Assembly: GCA_026168455.1 (NCBI GenBank)
Contig: CM047426.1
Span: 60,073,396 to 60,137,395 of the forward strand
DNA length: 64,000 bases
Source of the DNA: Theocolax elegans
Taxonomy: Eukaryota; Arthropoda; Insecta; Hymenoptera; Cerocephalidae
Direction of reading: 5' to 3'
Of the stretch, positions 43,619 through 53,400 are shown piece after piece. Position 1 is the first letter of the stretch; every line of letters begins with the position of its first letter. The position numbers were made by a program, and so were the translations under genes. Below the pieces are notes generated by a model. That model did no database searches, was not told the origin of the DNA, and was given only the letters and a program-made list of their open reading frames with translations.

Positions 43619-43694
43619 GTTGAGTCTCAGGATTCGAACCCGAGACCCCATGGTTACTGCAAAATGCATACGCCTTAGCGCTCACGGCTACCAT
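43619..43694 (-). tRNA. tRNA-like sequence with perfect B box (mirror copy)
   Basis: On the minus strand: A-box-like TAGCCGTGAGC, then GGTTCGAATCC inside a long T-arm stem (GTCTCGGG/CCTGAGAC), then a T-run of about eleven. The acceptor stem is not paired. Counterpart of 30953-31026, with the B box better preserved here. Confidence 0.48.
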
Positions 43695-43844
43695 GATATG
43701 TACTAACTTTTATATCGGAAATTATATTTAAGTTGTGCCCCTTGGAGGGGAGCTTAGAATTATAAAGTAATTAATCATTACTTAGTTAAATTATTATTGA
43801 CAATTAAAATAAATTAATAATATTATTATAAAAAAAAAGAATTT

Positions 43845-43920
43845 TGGGAGTGAGGTGATTTGAACCCTCGTCGTTCGGGTTCTCGTTACCCTTCCTTCGC
43901 TAGTCAAGTTCATACTCCCC
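43845..43920 (-). tRNA. tRNA-like sequence (mirror copy)
   Basis: Mirror of 30725-30799 with the same GGGAGT/ACTCCC outer pairing and a poly(T) after it on the minus strand. Confidence 0.42.
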
Positions 43921-44052
43921 GCCGGAGTCCCGCTCATATATTTCCACTACCATCCCGTACCCCCACCATTCAGTTTTCAAATTGTGTGTAAGCTTCAAAC
44001 ACACAACGCATGGTGCCGCCGTTGTCGTTTTCGTCCCGGGTTTATAACATTG

Positions 44053-44081
44053 CATCGGCAATCTCTTTCTACTAATCTCTG
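44053..44081 (-). repeat. Terminal inverted repeat, right, 29 bp
   Basis: Identical to the reverse complement of 29462-29490; the outer base is G at 44081, next to the TCATTGC duplication. Confidence 0.88.
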
Positions 44082-44088
44082 TCATTGC
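44082..44088. repeat. Target site duplication, right, 7 bp
   Basis: TCATTGC, matching 29455-29461. Confidence 0.85.
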
Positions 44089-44935
44089 CCTATCTATTAA
44101 ATTATAAATAATATTACGTTTCTGTTGTATTGTGTGATTAGAATTAAAATTTAATAACCGGTTAGAATTAGTTGGTTTTCTATACCAATTTGTAATAATA
44201 CTATTGTTTTCTTTGATTAATGTGAGATGAAGAAATTTTATACAATTATTATTTTCTATTTCATATGTAAATTTGAGGTGTTTATTATAATTGTTAAAGA
44301 TATTGAGAACTGTGTTTATATGACTTTTTTCCACGCATAAAATTGTGTCATCTACACATCTATAATAAAAAATTGGTTTGCAATTGTTTTTACTTTTTAC
44401 TTCTTTTAAACAGTGGGTCTCAAGATCATCCATTACTAAATCCGCAAATAATGGTGATATAGGCGATCCCATTGGAGATCCGAATATCTGTTTGTAAATG
44501 ATATTATTGTAACTAAAATAAACATTATTAAATAAAAATTCTAAATTTTTGCGGATATTATGAAAGGGGATTGTACATTTATTTTGAATATGAATAAAGC
44601 GTTTATCTAAACTATTGAGAACCTCATGACTTGGGATGTTTGTGAACAAAGAACTAACGTCTAATGATATCAAAATATAATCGGTTGGTATCTATATATT
44701 TTCAAGCTTTTCTTTTAAGTGAAAACTACTATTTATGTGTGATTTTGGAACTGGTATTGCTTGTTTTAGATCATTATCAATTATTTTTGCTAAATCATGC
44801 GTAGGACTGTTTATTGTCGAAATTATTGGTCTAAGTGGAAAATTATCTTTGTGTATTTTTGGTAATCCTTATGCTTTCGCTAATGTTGTATTAGTTTGGG
44901 TTAATTCATTTTTATTGTGTTAACCAATTTTTTAT
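44082..44935 (-). pseudogene. Penelope-like element B, RT N-terminal half (split copy)
   Basis: The minus strand gives 'GLPKIHKDNFPLRPIIS' (a Penelope-type RT block), then 'ISLDVSSLFTNIPSHEVLNS', 'GSPMGSPISPLFADLVMDDL' and 'YYRCVDDTILCVEKS', where the YVDD site reads C-V-D-D. It continues to 'NWYRKPTNSNRLLNF' and 'NLIDRAM', ending at the 7 bp duplication. In-frame stops occur near 44868 and 44690. The remaining RT and GIY-YIG parts are at 27221-29461. The frame below 44082 reads into the inserted element and is not RT. Confidence 0.85.
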
Positions 44936-45060
44936 TATAGATATGTAGATGACACAATTTTATGCGTGGAAAAAAGTCATATAAACACAGTTCTTAATAT
45001 CTTTAACAATTATAATAAACACCTCAATTTACATAGGAAATAGAAAATAATAATTGTATA

Positions 45061-45342
45061 AAATTTCTTGATCTCACATTGATCAAAGAAAACAATAGTA
45101 TTATTACAAATTGGTATAGAAAACCAACTAATTCTAACCGGTTATTAAATTTTAATTCTAATCACACAATACAACAGAAACGTAATATTATTTATAATTT
45201 AATAGATAGGGCAATGATATTGTCACATAAACAGTTTCATAAAGAGAATCTAAATATTATTACAGAAATACTAAAAAGCAATGATTATCCTATTGAATTT
45301 ATAAATGCAGCAATAAATAAAAGAAAACGCAATATTACAATT
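45061..45342 (+). pseudogene. RT C-terminal segment of Penelope-like element D
   Basis: 'NSIITNWYRKPTNSNRLLNF', 'QKRNIIYNLIDRAMILSHKQ' and 'AAINKRKRNIT' match elements A and B. The apparent protein runs into the MITE at 45343; its last ~20 codons come from the MITE terminus. Confidence 0.82.
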
Positions 45343-46091
45343 GAGGAGCTGGATGCAAGAACATGCCGAGCGCGGCGAAGGGATAGAGGAGGCGGAGAGA
45401 AATTAAGAAATTGACGTCACCGTGACAAAATTTTTGCTGCGAAGCAGATGACCATTACGGCGACGAAGTCGATGTTCATTTGTTTACAATTTCGTTGTTT
45501 ATATTGATGAGCGTACACAAAATTTATAATTTCTCTGATTTCGGCGCTTGCTCTATCTGCGAAATTTTTTTATCCAAATAAGCTGAAATTTTTAATAAAT
45601 GACCTTCAAATATAATCGAACAAATCTCTCGCTGAAAGTTTGCGAAGTCTAAGACTTTACAACACACTTTCGCCTACTGAATGCTGAAACCGTATTAAAA
45701 GCTTGTTATTTACGTTAAGTTGAATTGTTGTATAAAATTTGTTTAAAGTAGAATTTTTTGCAGGTTTATATTTATCGTTAGACTATTTTAAGTATCTGTA
45801 TGAAAAATCAGGGAATTTCATTAAGATTTGTCAAAGTTACAGCGATTCAATTTTGAAAAATGGATCAAAAATCCGTTTTCTAAATTTGCATTTCTTAATT
45901 TTTTTCATCTGATCTGCACATCGTACAGAAAAACATTAAATAGAAAAAAGTTGCGTCTTTCAATTCTGCATACGACAGTATTTTTTTAAATTAAATTCGG
46001 CAAATTAAAAAATTTGGTCACGGTGACGTCAATTTTTTAATTTCTCTCCGCCTCCTCTATCCATTCGGCGTGTTCTTGCATCCAGCTCCTC
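45343..46091. mobile_element. MITE, 749 bp, with ~80 bp terminal inverted repeats
   Basis: Both ends start GAGGAGCTGGATGCAAGAAC and share about 75 inverted bases (through 'gacgtcaccgtgac'); the left end has ~11 extra bases (gcgcggcgaag). AATT flanks it on both sides (45339-45342 and 46092-46095). The corresponding site in Penelope-like element B is uninterrupted. It has no reading frame of note. The family is not identified. Confidence 0.88.
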
Positions 46092-46095
46092 AATT

Positions 46096-46600
46096 GAAAA
46101 CAATGCTAAAATAAATAAAAAAATCCCAAATGTACCATATCACTACCTTATAATAAAGAGTTTTTCAATAAATTTTCCCGAATGCTAAGAAAATATAATA
46201 TTAACACTATTCCATTAATTAATCACAAACGTGATACTATTATAAAGTAAGGCAAAGATAAAACATCAAAATGGGAGGAGACAGAGGTAGTTTCCAAGTT
46301 ATCTTGTATTTAATGCCCGGCTATTTATATTGGAGAAACAAAACGCTGCCTAAATACTCGAATAAAAAAAACATCAGAACAATGAAAATCCAGAAGCCGT
46401 TGTTATTGCACACATTTTAAATAACGTAAATCACAATTTTAACTGGGATGATACAAAAATAATAGATAAAGAATCTTGCTGTGAAAAAATACTCATTTCG
46501 GAAATGTTACATATCAATCATCATAATTCGACGATTAACAGAATGGAAGATACTCAACATTTGAACCGTCAATATAGAAATGTTATGAATATAGTTTAAA
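46096..46600 (+). pseudogene. GIY-YIG endonuclease of Penelope-like element D
   Basis: Nucleotide match to 28860-29330 (minus). Around 46320 the frame gives 'PAIYIGETKRCLN', then frame changes and stops follow. Confidence 0.75.
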
Positions 46601-46809
46601 GAGACTAATGTACACAAACTATGACGTATAGCTTGTAAACACACATCTACTTTGTTTTTGTATAAATACTCGTTGATTTCGTATCAAATGTTATTCTTGA
46701 AGCTCACTTGGGCTGTAACATTATATTCATTATTAAGGAAAAATTTAATTTTTAATTTACAAGTATTGTAAAATTTGATATAAATATTTATAATTTTGTC
46801 TAATAAATT

Positions 46810-46857
46810 CAGCACCTGAAGAGGTCTGCAAACCTAGCAGACGAAACGTTGTGCAGA
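46810..46857 (+). ncRNA. Hammerhead-like ribozyme motif (PLE D)
   Basis: GCAC, CTGAAGA, an extra G, GTCTGC/GCAGAC stem around AAACCTA, GAAAC, GTT, GTGC. The core is complete except for the extra purine before stem II. Same design as the motifs at 27864 and 28570. Confidence 0.6.
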
Positions 46858-47215
46858 TACATAAATAAATAGGATTTATTTATTATTGACCCTTAACAGT
46901 CGACTATTTACTAATTCAACAATGGAGGGTGATAATTACAAATTAAAATTCATATTTGTAGACGTTTAAAAAAGCATAGTTACATTTAATATGAAATTGC
47001 TACAATATGATACTAAATATATATTGTTCTTCTAATATGGTACCGATATGTACATTAAAATTTTAACTTGTATGAAATTGCCCATATTTTTAAAAATATG
47101 TTTATTCAATTAAAATTAATACCATAAAATAAATTCTATCTGGGCTTTTTGAAACGTCTAAAAATATGTTTTTATTATCTTTGTAACTGTTTGTGAATGT
47201 AGCATTGAGAATAGA

Positions 47216-48054
47216 CTGAGAAATGATTGATCATGAAAGTTAAGCAGCATTGACCGCGGTTAATAAGTGGATGGGTGAATAACTAACATAAACAGAGAAA
47301 TGTATAATACTTTATTTTTTATTTATTTTATGTTTTTTTGACAATTTTATTTGTTTTTACCTAATTTTTTTTTAGAGAATTATACGACATACCATTCTCT
47401 TGGAAATTTACAACGAAATAATCACGTTATTTAACATGTAAAAAATCATGTGATTATACACGTGTTACGGTATATGATTAATCACTTTTATTAATAACAT
47501 ATGAATTAACTTTAATTGTTTTATTACACTGCGTGTAACTCTGATTTTTCGAAGATTCAGCCCAGGTAGCACTGTCCGTCTCGGAGACGTTTTTAAACGT
47601 TATTAAGCGTTTTAAGCGTTTTAAAAACGTCTATAAACGTCTTTAAGACGTTTTGTGCTGAATGGGAGTAAACATTCAATACCGATTTTGTACTGGTTCA
47701 ATCCTGACAACAAAATTAATGTATATTAATAAGTAATTAATTTTTTATTATTTATTCAAGCTTTCAATAATTAACAATTAAAAGTAAACTACTAATTAGT
47801 TTTTTCAGCAATTAATAACACAGGTCATCATGGTTTTTCTAAGAAAGTGAAGGGTCATTTCCGATGTATTTTTCATGTAAAATCCGAATCCAGGGTCTGA
47901 ACTGCTCTATCACTTCAGGATTTTGAGATATCCTAACCTAAAAAAATATGCAAATATCGCGATTTTTGGCTATATTTGAGGTTATGTAGCATCATCATAT
48001 TCCTTTTTCTCGAAAAACAACGAATAGTACCTTAACGTGTAAGTATTGTTGTTT
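47216..48054. other. AT-rich stretch with an AACGTT-rich cluster
   Basis: No gene recognised. 47578-47655 is a dense cluster of ACGTTT/AAACGT words in both orientations (e.g. 'gagacgtttttaaacgt', 'aaacgtctataaacgtc') that can fold on itself in several registers. Confidence 0.55.
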
Positions 48055-48540
48055 CAAGTATGCTAAATCCACGTATTCCAAACTCCAAATCCATAATCAG
48101 AAATGCAAAGTCCCATTGCCTCTTACAAAATGTAATAACCTTACTTTTAGCGCTACTCAGAAACAACGACGTGGACGTAGTAAGGATTGTTTCCTTTGGG
48201 GTGCTTGATTATAGTGAGTCCTTTTACCTCTCACGAACCGGAGTGTTTGATTAATGTGAGTATCCTTGCCTCTCACGAACCAGCGTGCTGATTAAAGTGA
48301 GCCCCCTTGCCTCTCACGAACCGGGTTGCTTTTTTAACGTGAGTCCCCTTACCTCTCAATGTATTCATTCTTATGAAATCTTTTTTTCTTATCTTCTAAA
48401 TTTCTCGTGTTACATCATCTTTTATTTAGGATATGTGGCTCATTACGTTGAAGAGACCAACAGTAGTTTGCCAACATGGATGGAGACCATTTTCCCAGAT
48501 ACCGTCGTTCCATTTCTTTTGCATCCTAAAGTAAATTCAA
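48055..48540 (-). repeat. Inverted 3' fragment of the unclassified repeat element
   Basis: Reverse complement of 53285-53815 with moderate divergence. On the minus strand it encodes 'DAKEMERRYLGKWSPSMLAN' and 'YCWSLQRN' (48520-48425), the C-terminal block of the element ORF, followed by the ~42 bp tandem repeats and the element's 3' flank ('ggaatacgtggatttagcat'). Only the last ~480 bases are present, so it is 5'-truncated relative to the plus-strand copies. Confidence 0.8.
48211..48358 (-). repeat. ~42 bp tandem repeat, about 3.5 units
   Basis: Units of the form 'gtgagtccccttacctctca' plus 'cgaaccgggttgcttgattaa' repeat every 41-43 bases. The mirror array of about five units is at 53429-53665 and again at 56437-56675. 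Confidence 0.82.
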
Positions 48541-50785
48541 TTGGTTCTTAGAAACTAAAAGTTAGTTTTAGCATCTAAATCATCCTCTAAATATTCTAAA
48601 GAAGTTAAGCAGAGGGTAAAAAATGATCTAAAATTAGACTACTTTTTTGACTTTCTACATATTTTGACGTAGTTTAATAGAAACAAATTTCTTAAAGTAA
48701 GGACCCTATGTACAAAAAGTTTTCGTACCCAAACTGATTCCTGAATATCTTTAAGAGGATGTAAAGGGGTCAAAACTGTTAACAGCGCTCGAAAAGTATT
48801 CTTACTTCTGACTTTCAGAATATTTCAGTAAAGTTTTATCGAAAAGAATTTATAACTATAAGAAAAGATGTACACAAAGTTATATTACCCACACTCATCT
48901 CTAAGGACCTTAAATAGGAAGAACATGAGATGAGAAGAGGATAAACATTAAAGAACGGTTTTAAAGTGCCCTAACTTTTGTCCTTTCACATATTTTCATT
49001 TACCTAACTGTGTTCACTAGTACAAAATATAATATACATCGAAACAGTTGGGGGCTTGCAATTTTGGGGTTTGTAAGTATCTAAATTGAGACATAGAATA
49101 ACTTTATTATGCAAGGTTTTTGAAAAATCCTAACTAAAAAGTGCAAAAAAATATTCAGTTGAATTAGGATTTATGTTACATTGTAAATAATTTTTTTTAA
49201 AAAGTGTTATGCCATTACAATATAGAATTCTTAGTGTTTCCTTCAATCAAACAACGTTTATTGACATATAGTGACTTAAAACTAACTTTGAATCACAAAG
49301 TGACTTCAAATTCATAACTGCGACGTGTGAGTAGTAATCGCTATAAGAAGCTATAATCCTGCAATCTAGGCTACAACAACCCAGGAATTATTTTGATATT
49401 AAATTTTTTGCATCTGCACAAATCAGTCGTTCTCACGGCTAGTTCTCTGCTGGTAATTTTTGCAGTGAGCACGTCTTCATCAGTCTTGGTCATTCATTTT
49501 TACTACGCTGCTTGTAGTGTATTTTCTTCTTATGTAAAAAAATCAGTTGGTTTTACGTTTAGTTGTACCCTAACATCTATTTCATTTCACTATAGGATCT
49601 CGTAAATGTTTGAATCACCCTAATAAATTTTGCTACATTTGTGATCGTTTCACGTTTTACAAGCAAAAGGTGGTTATTAATGAAAATATTGACCTTTGAA
49701 GGACGGGGATTTTGACGTTGAAATTCGAATTTTTTACACACAATATTTGTGCATAAAAAGAAAACATATGTCACGTGGTGTGCCTGACAAAATTGGTGGT
49801 CGATATATCGACCAGTCCCATCTGGAACGTAAAGTCCAATGTTAAAAATATAATTTGGCGAGTTAGGAGTGCTTTTAGATGTATTTGGATGCGCTGAATA
49901 CGAAAAAAATATCGAAAGATATTCAGGAGACATCCTTGACCTTGAAAATTGTATTTCAAGGTCAACTACATTACTTGTAGTATTTAGCCCAAAAATGATA
50001 CGCATGACATGAATTTTTATCACTGATGTATTATAAAAAGATATATTAGTTTTCTGTGTAAAGCACAGAATCTTTAGACAAATAGTTTTTCAAGTCACCT
50101 TTTCGGATATGGCTCATTAAAATTGGAAGGCCAAGAAAACATTGAAATTCATCTTTTGTAAGAGGAGACCGTGTTTTCTGATGGGATTGTCGATCTTTAT
50201 GATTCTGACTTCCATACAGCGATTCATCTCATCTATAATTCTTTCAATCAGAGGTTAATCAAAAAAGTATTTAAAGTAATGGATTCCTTTATTCCCCTAT
50301 ATAGAGATGTTAAGATTTATTTTCGAAGTACCTTGAAAATCTTCGATTGATGGATAAAAATAAGTGTTTTCAAAAATTTGAGTCTTATTATAATCATTTT
50401 CTACTAAATCAACTTCATGAATTTCCTCATTTCCAAATCTTGTATTTCAGGTTCAGACTCGCCACTACTCCAAGTTTCAATATCAGCCATTTAATCAAAA
50501 ATAATTGCTTGTATTTTTTGACAACTTAGTAAATAAAGAGAATGATGAAATAATAAGAATATTATAAATAAAAAATCTTCCGCAAGAAAAAATAACTATG
50601 TGTTGATCTGCAAAGGAACTAATAGTAATAAATAGTTTAAATAATCACTATGAAAATGTGTTTCATCAAACGTAACACTATTTGTTTCGTATTTAAAACA
50701 CTAAAATACGTTGGTATACCAATTTTCAAGTCGAAATACGCAATGAAAAATTGGACCTTGAAATCACTATTTCAAGGTCAAATAT
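48541..50785. other. No recognised gene
   Basis: AT-rich sequence. Frames of 60-148 codons (for example 49577-50023 minus) show no family motif I can name. 'ggtcgatatatcgacc' at ~49798 and 'ggtcgatctatcgacc' at ~51836 are similar short palindromes on both sides of the solo LTR. Confidence 0.5.
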
Positions 50786-51356
50786 ACTTTGTAACGGTAA
50801 GCGAGTTACCGATCAGGTAAGCAACGCGAAAGAGGATATACAGCGCGGCGCGCGCAGGGAACGCGCGCGAGAATCGTGCGGAAGTGAGTACTGGGAGAGA
50901 GTTCGCGCGCGATCGGCAACAACAAGGGGTTGACAACTGCCGAATATACTTTAAGACGGTAAAAGATATTACAGACTGGTGCATTTCGTGTGTGGGTGTG
51001 AGGTTTTTCTCCCCACCAACCTCCACGTCGGCGTGCGGAGCAGCACGGCCCCGAGAAAGGCAGAAGGAAGGAAGCCAAGAGTCGGCCGCTTTCCCAACCG
51101 TTGGAGTGAGAGAGAGATAAGCACGAGGACGAGCTATCTCTCCTTTACCCAGTCGTTTCCCGCCGAGACGCGATATTTAGAGAAGCGGTAAGTGGTGCAC
51201 CACATTTAGACCCGCGTGTCTACTTAATATTTAGCGTCCCGATTTATCTGGTACGGTCCAGGTGAGGAAGCGTTCCTCCTTTCCCTCCTCTCGTGACAAT
51301 ACCCGCACGGATAGACAGGTCGGTGATTCGCGGGAACCACTTCACGAGAGAAGGCG

Positions 51357-51426
51357 TGACGTAGGAAGCTTCTACGTCAAAGCTCTCTACGTCAGAGATA
51401 CATACGTCACACGGTGTGACGTACGA
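51357..51426 (+). promoter_or_regulatory. Array of five TGACGTA/TACGTCA sites in the solo LTR
   Basis: Two TGACGTA and three TACGTCA words occur within 70 bases, 5-12 bases apart. TGACGT is the core of CRE/ATF and related bZIP sites. The array lies ~170 bases upstream of the TATA-like box, where a U3 enhancer is expected. The array is repeated in the duplicated block at ~54363-54435. Confidence 0.65.
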
Positions 51427-51583
51427 TATCAGGTTAAGCAGCCGATCATATCCGGATCGGTTGCTCGTAATCGACAGTTAAACAGATTGTTGATATTGTT
51501 TTACCGGTTACCGTCCTATCCTTCGAATACCGCCCTCTCCGGTGTTTATCCTAGTTGGCAATTTTGGGCATAGGGCCCAACAC

Positions 51584-51594
51584 ACGGTATATAA
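51584..51594 (+). promoter_or_regulatory. TATA-like box of the solo LTR
   Basis: GGTATATAAGTC within the LTR, downstream of the TGACGTA array. Confidence 0.5.
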
Positions 51595-51989
51595 GTCAAA
51601 CGAGGTGTTTGACGTTGTTAACGACATTGCACGGGAATGAAAGGGATTCCCGGCCGCATCGTGGGACTGCACACTTAAGGTTGGTAAGTTGGGACAGATT
51701 GGGCCTAACCGTGGGCCTTACATATCCCCAGTACCCACCCCGTTACAACTTTTTAGAATGATTACACTATGTTTCCTGTATTCAACATATAATATTACCC
51801 TCTAAACAATTCCAAAATAATATGATACCAAAGTGGTCGATCTATCGACCAGTCCTGTACTTAAAATGTTAAGAGCTATTACAAGAACTACTTTAATATA
51901 CGAATTTCTCATCTAGATAAGGTTTGAATTCCACATGTTGCTTGTGGGTTATGCATTGCGGCATTAAAACGTTTGAATAATGCTACGAC

Positions 51990-53400
51990 TGTTTGCCACC
52001 AATGCCTTTTAAAACACCTATAATTTGGCATGAACCTTCCAATCATGATGACTGTTATTTCTGCTTAACTAAAATTTTGGTTTCAACAGTAAAAATGCTA
52101 ATAAAACTCAATATCCAAATGTTACAATTGTAACAAAAAGATGCCTTATGATTCCCATAATAAACCTCCAACTCCTTCTCTATTGAAGCAAAAAGTTAAA
52201 GATGATACAGCTGAAGATGATGAGTGTTATTCAAATGCTTGTAAAACTGACTTTGAGCCAATTCTTTTTTATCAAACTGCACTAAATGACTTAGTTAGAG
52301 ATTAAGATTTGCCTACAGATAAATCGGAGCTCCTAGGTTCACGACTATAGGAAATAAATCTTCTTGCCGATGGAACTACTTTTTCATGGTTTAGACATCG
52401 GGAAAAATCATTAATAGAATTCTTTTCTAAAGGAGAAGATTACGTTTATTGCAGTAATATTGATGGCTTAATGCAAAAATTAGGATTAACGTATGATCCT
52501 AAGTATTGGAGGATATTTATTAAGCCATCCAAGAAGAGTTTAAAAGCAGTTTTGGTGCATACCACAAATAAATATGCTTCTATATTTGTAGCTCATTTTG
52601 TATACTTAAATGAATCATATGAAAATGTAAAAACTATTCTTCATGCAATTGATTACAAATATCATAACTGGAAAGTATGTGGAGATTTGAAGATTATATC
52701 TACTATTCTTGGACTACAGTGAGGTTATACAAAATATCCGTGCTTTATATGTTTGTGAGATAGCAGAGATAAAAATATGCATTACGTTGAAAAAGATTGA
52801 CCTCTCCGTAATTCTCTTAAAGCTTGAGGCCCCAACGTTCTCCAAAACCTCTTAATTGATAGCAAAAAGATTCTACTACCTACACTCCATATAAAACTAG
52901 GACTTATGAAGCAATTCGTAAAGGCTCTTGACAAAGATGCCACTTGTTCTAAGTATCTTATAGATAAATTTTCCAGTTTGACTGATGCGAAAATAAAATA
53001 AGGTAAATTTGTTGGACCACAAATACGCCAATTAATAAAAACAATTGACTTTGAAAATGTGATGACTTCCGTTGAAAAAATGCTTGGACCAGCTTCAAAC
53101 AAGTTGTGAAGGGTTTTTTTAGGCAATAAAAAGATAGTGATTATAAGAAATTAGTCAAAACTATGCTTGAAAACATCAAGAAGTTAGGTTCTAACATGAG
53201 CATTAAATTACACTATTTACATTTTTACTTAGATTGGTTCAACAAGGAGAGCGTTTTCATCGGGATGCAAAAGAAACAGAACGATGATATCAGGGAAAAT
53301 GGTCCCCATCCATGTTGGCAGACTACTGTTGATCTCTTCAACGTGATAAGTCACATGTCCAACATAAAAAACGATCTAACACGAGAAATATAGAAGATAA
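51990..53400 (+). pseudogene. Unclassified arthropod repeat ORF (transposase-like), copy 1
   Basis: Blocks in order: 'PIIWHEP' and 'DDCYFCLTKI' (52010-52080, CxxC), 'DLPTDKSELLGSRL', 'HREKSLIEFFSKGEDYVYCS', 'DPKYWRIFIKPSKKSLKAVL' (52490-52555), 'WKVCGDLKIISTILGLQ', 'GYTKYPCFICL' with 'DSRDKNMHYVEKD', 'IKLGLMKQFVKALDK', 'VGPQIRQLIKT' and 'NMSIKLHYLHFYLDWF'. In a shifted frame, 'QGERFHRDAKETER' and 'YQGKWSPSMLADYC' follow. I recall these blocks from a large family of uncharacterised arthropod proteins with repeat character; I do not know its class. At least six stops or frameshifts break it. Confidence 0.7.

Larger units (their letters stand above)
43360..43925 (-). repeat. Right inverted segment of the large element
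   Basis: Reverse complement of 30720-31325. It contains mirror copies of both tRNA-like sequences, at 43619-43694 and 43845-43920. Confidence 0.85.
29462..44081. mobile_element. Large inverted-repeat element carrying tRNA-like sequences, with nested LTR element
   Basis: Both ends start CAGAGATTAGTAGAAAGAGA and share 29 identical terminal bases, then weaker similarity for another ~120 bases (both include 'gaagcttacaca' and 'gtggtgggggta'). A 7 bp duplication flanks it and it splits one Penelope-like RT. Inside are an inverted pair of ~570-600 bp segments (30720-31325 and 43360-43925) with two tRNA-like sequences each, plus a third type in the left arm only. The gypsy-type element 31774-43196 is a later insertion; without it the host element is about 3.2 kb. 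It has no transposase. CAGAG ends recall hAT elements, but those make 8 bp duplications; class unresolved. Confidence 0.78.
44927..47215 (+). mobile_element. Penelope-like element D, head to head with B
   Basis: It starts abruptly at the RT active site ('PIFYYRYVDDTILCVEK', 44927 onward) and runs through the RT C-terminus, a 749 bp MITE (45343-46091), GIY-YIG (~46260-46440), a hammerhead-like motif (46810-46857) and part of the terminal unit. The terminal unit has ~240 extra bases (~46920-47155) and ends near 47215. Its opposite-facing neighbour at 44935 shares the same region, so the two are joined 5' to 5'. Frameshifts and stops make it inactive. Confidence 0.82.
50790..51747 (+). mobile_element. 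Solo LTR, 958 bp
   Basis: Starts TGTAACGG and ends CCGTTACA (perfect 8-base inverted ends), flanked by ACTT at 50786-50789 and 51748-51751. It is much richer in GC than its surroundings. It contains a TATATAAG box near 51588 and an array of TGACGTA sites upstream (separate entry). No internal region is present, so it is the product of LTR-LTR recombination. Its start resembles the LTR at 6442 (TGTAACGGTAAG) but the rest differs. Orientation is inferred from the TATA box. Confidence 0.85.

Noticed and set aside
50806..51120. Arg-rich frames of 60-90 codons at 50751-51191 as a host exon
   Set aside because: They lie inside the solo LTR with exact ends and target duplication.
52782..53126. 114-codon minus-strand frame (repeated at 55790-56134)
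   Set aside because: It is antisense to the better supported plus-strand repeat ORF, whose family blocks are read through the same bases.
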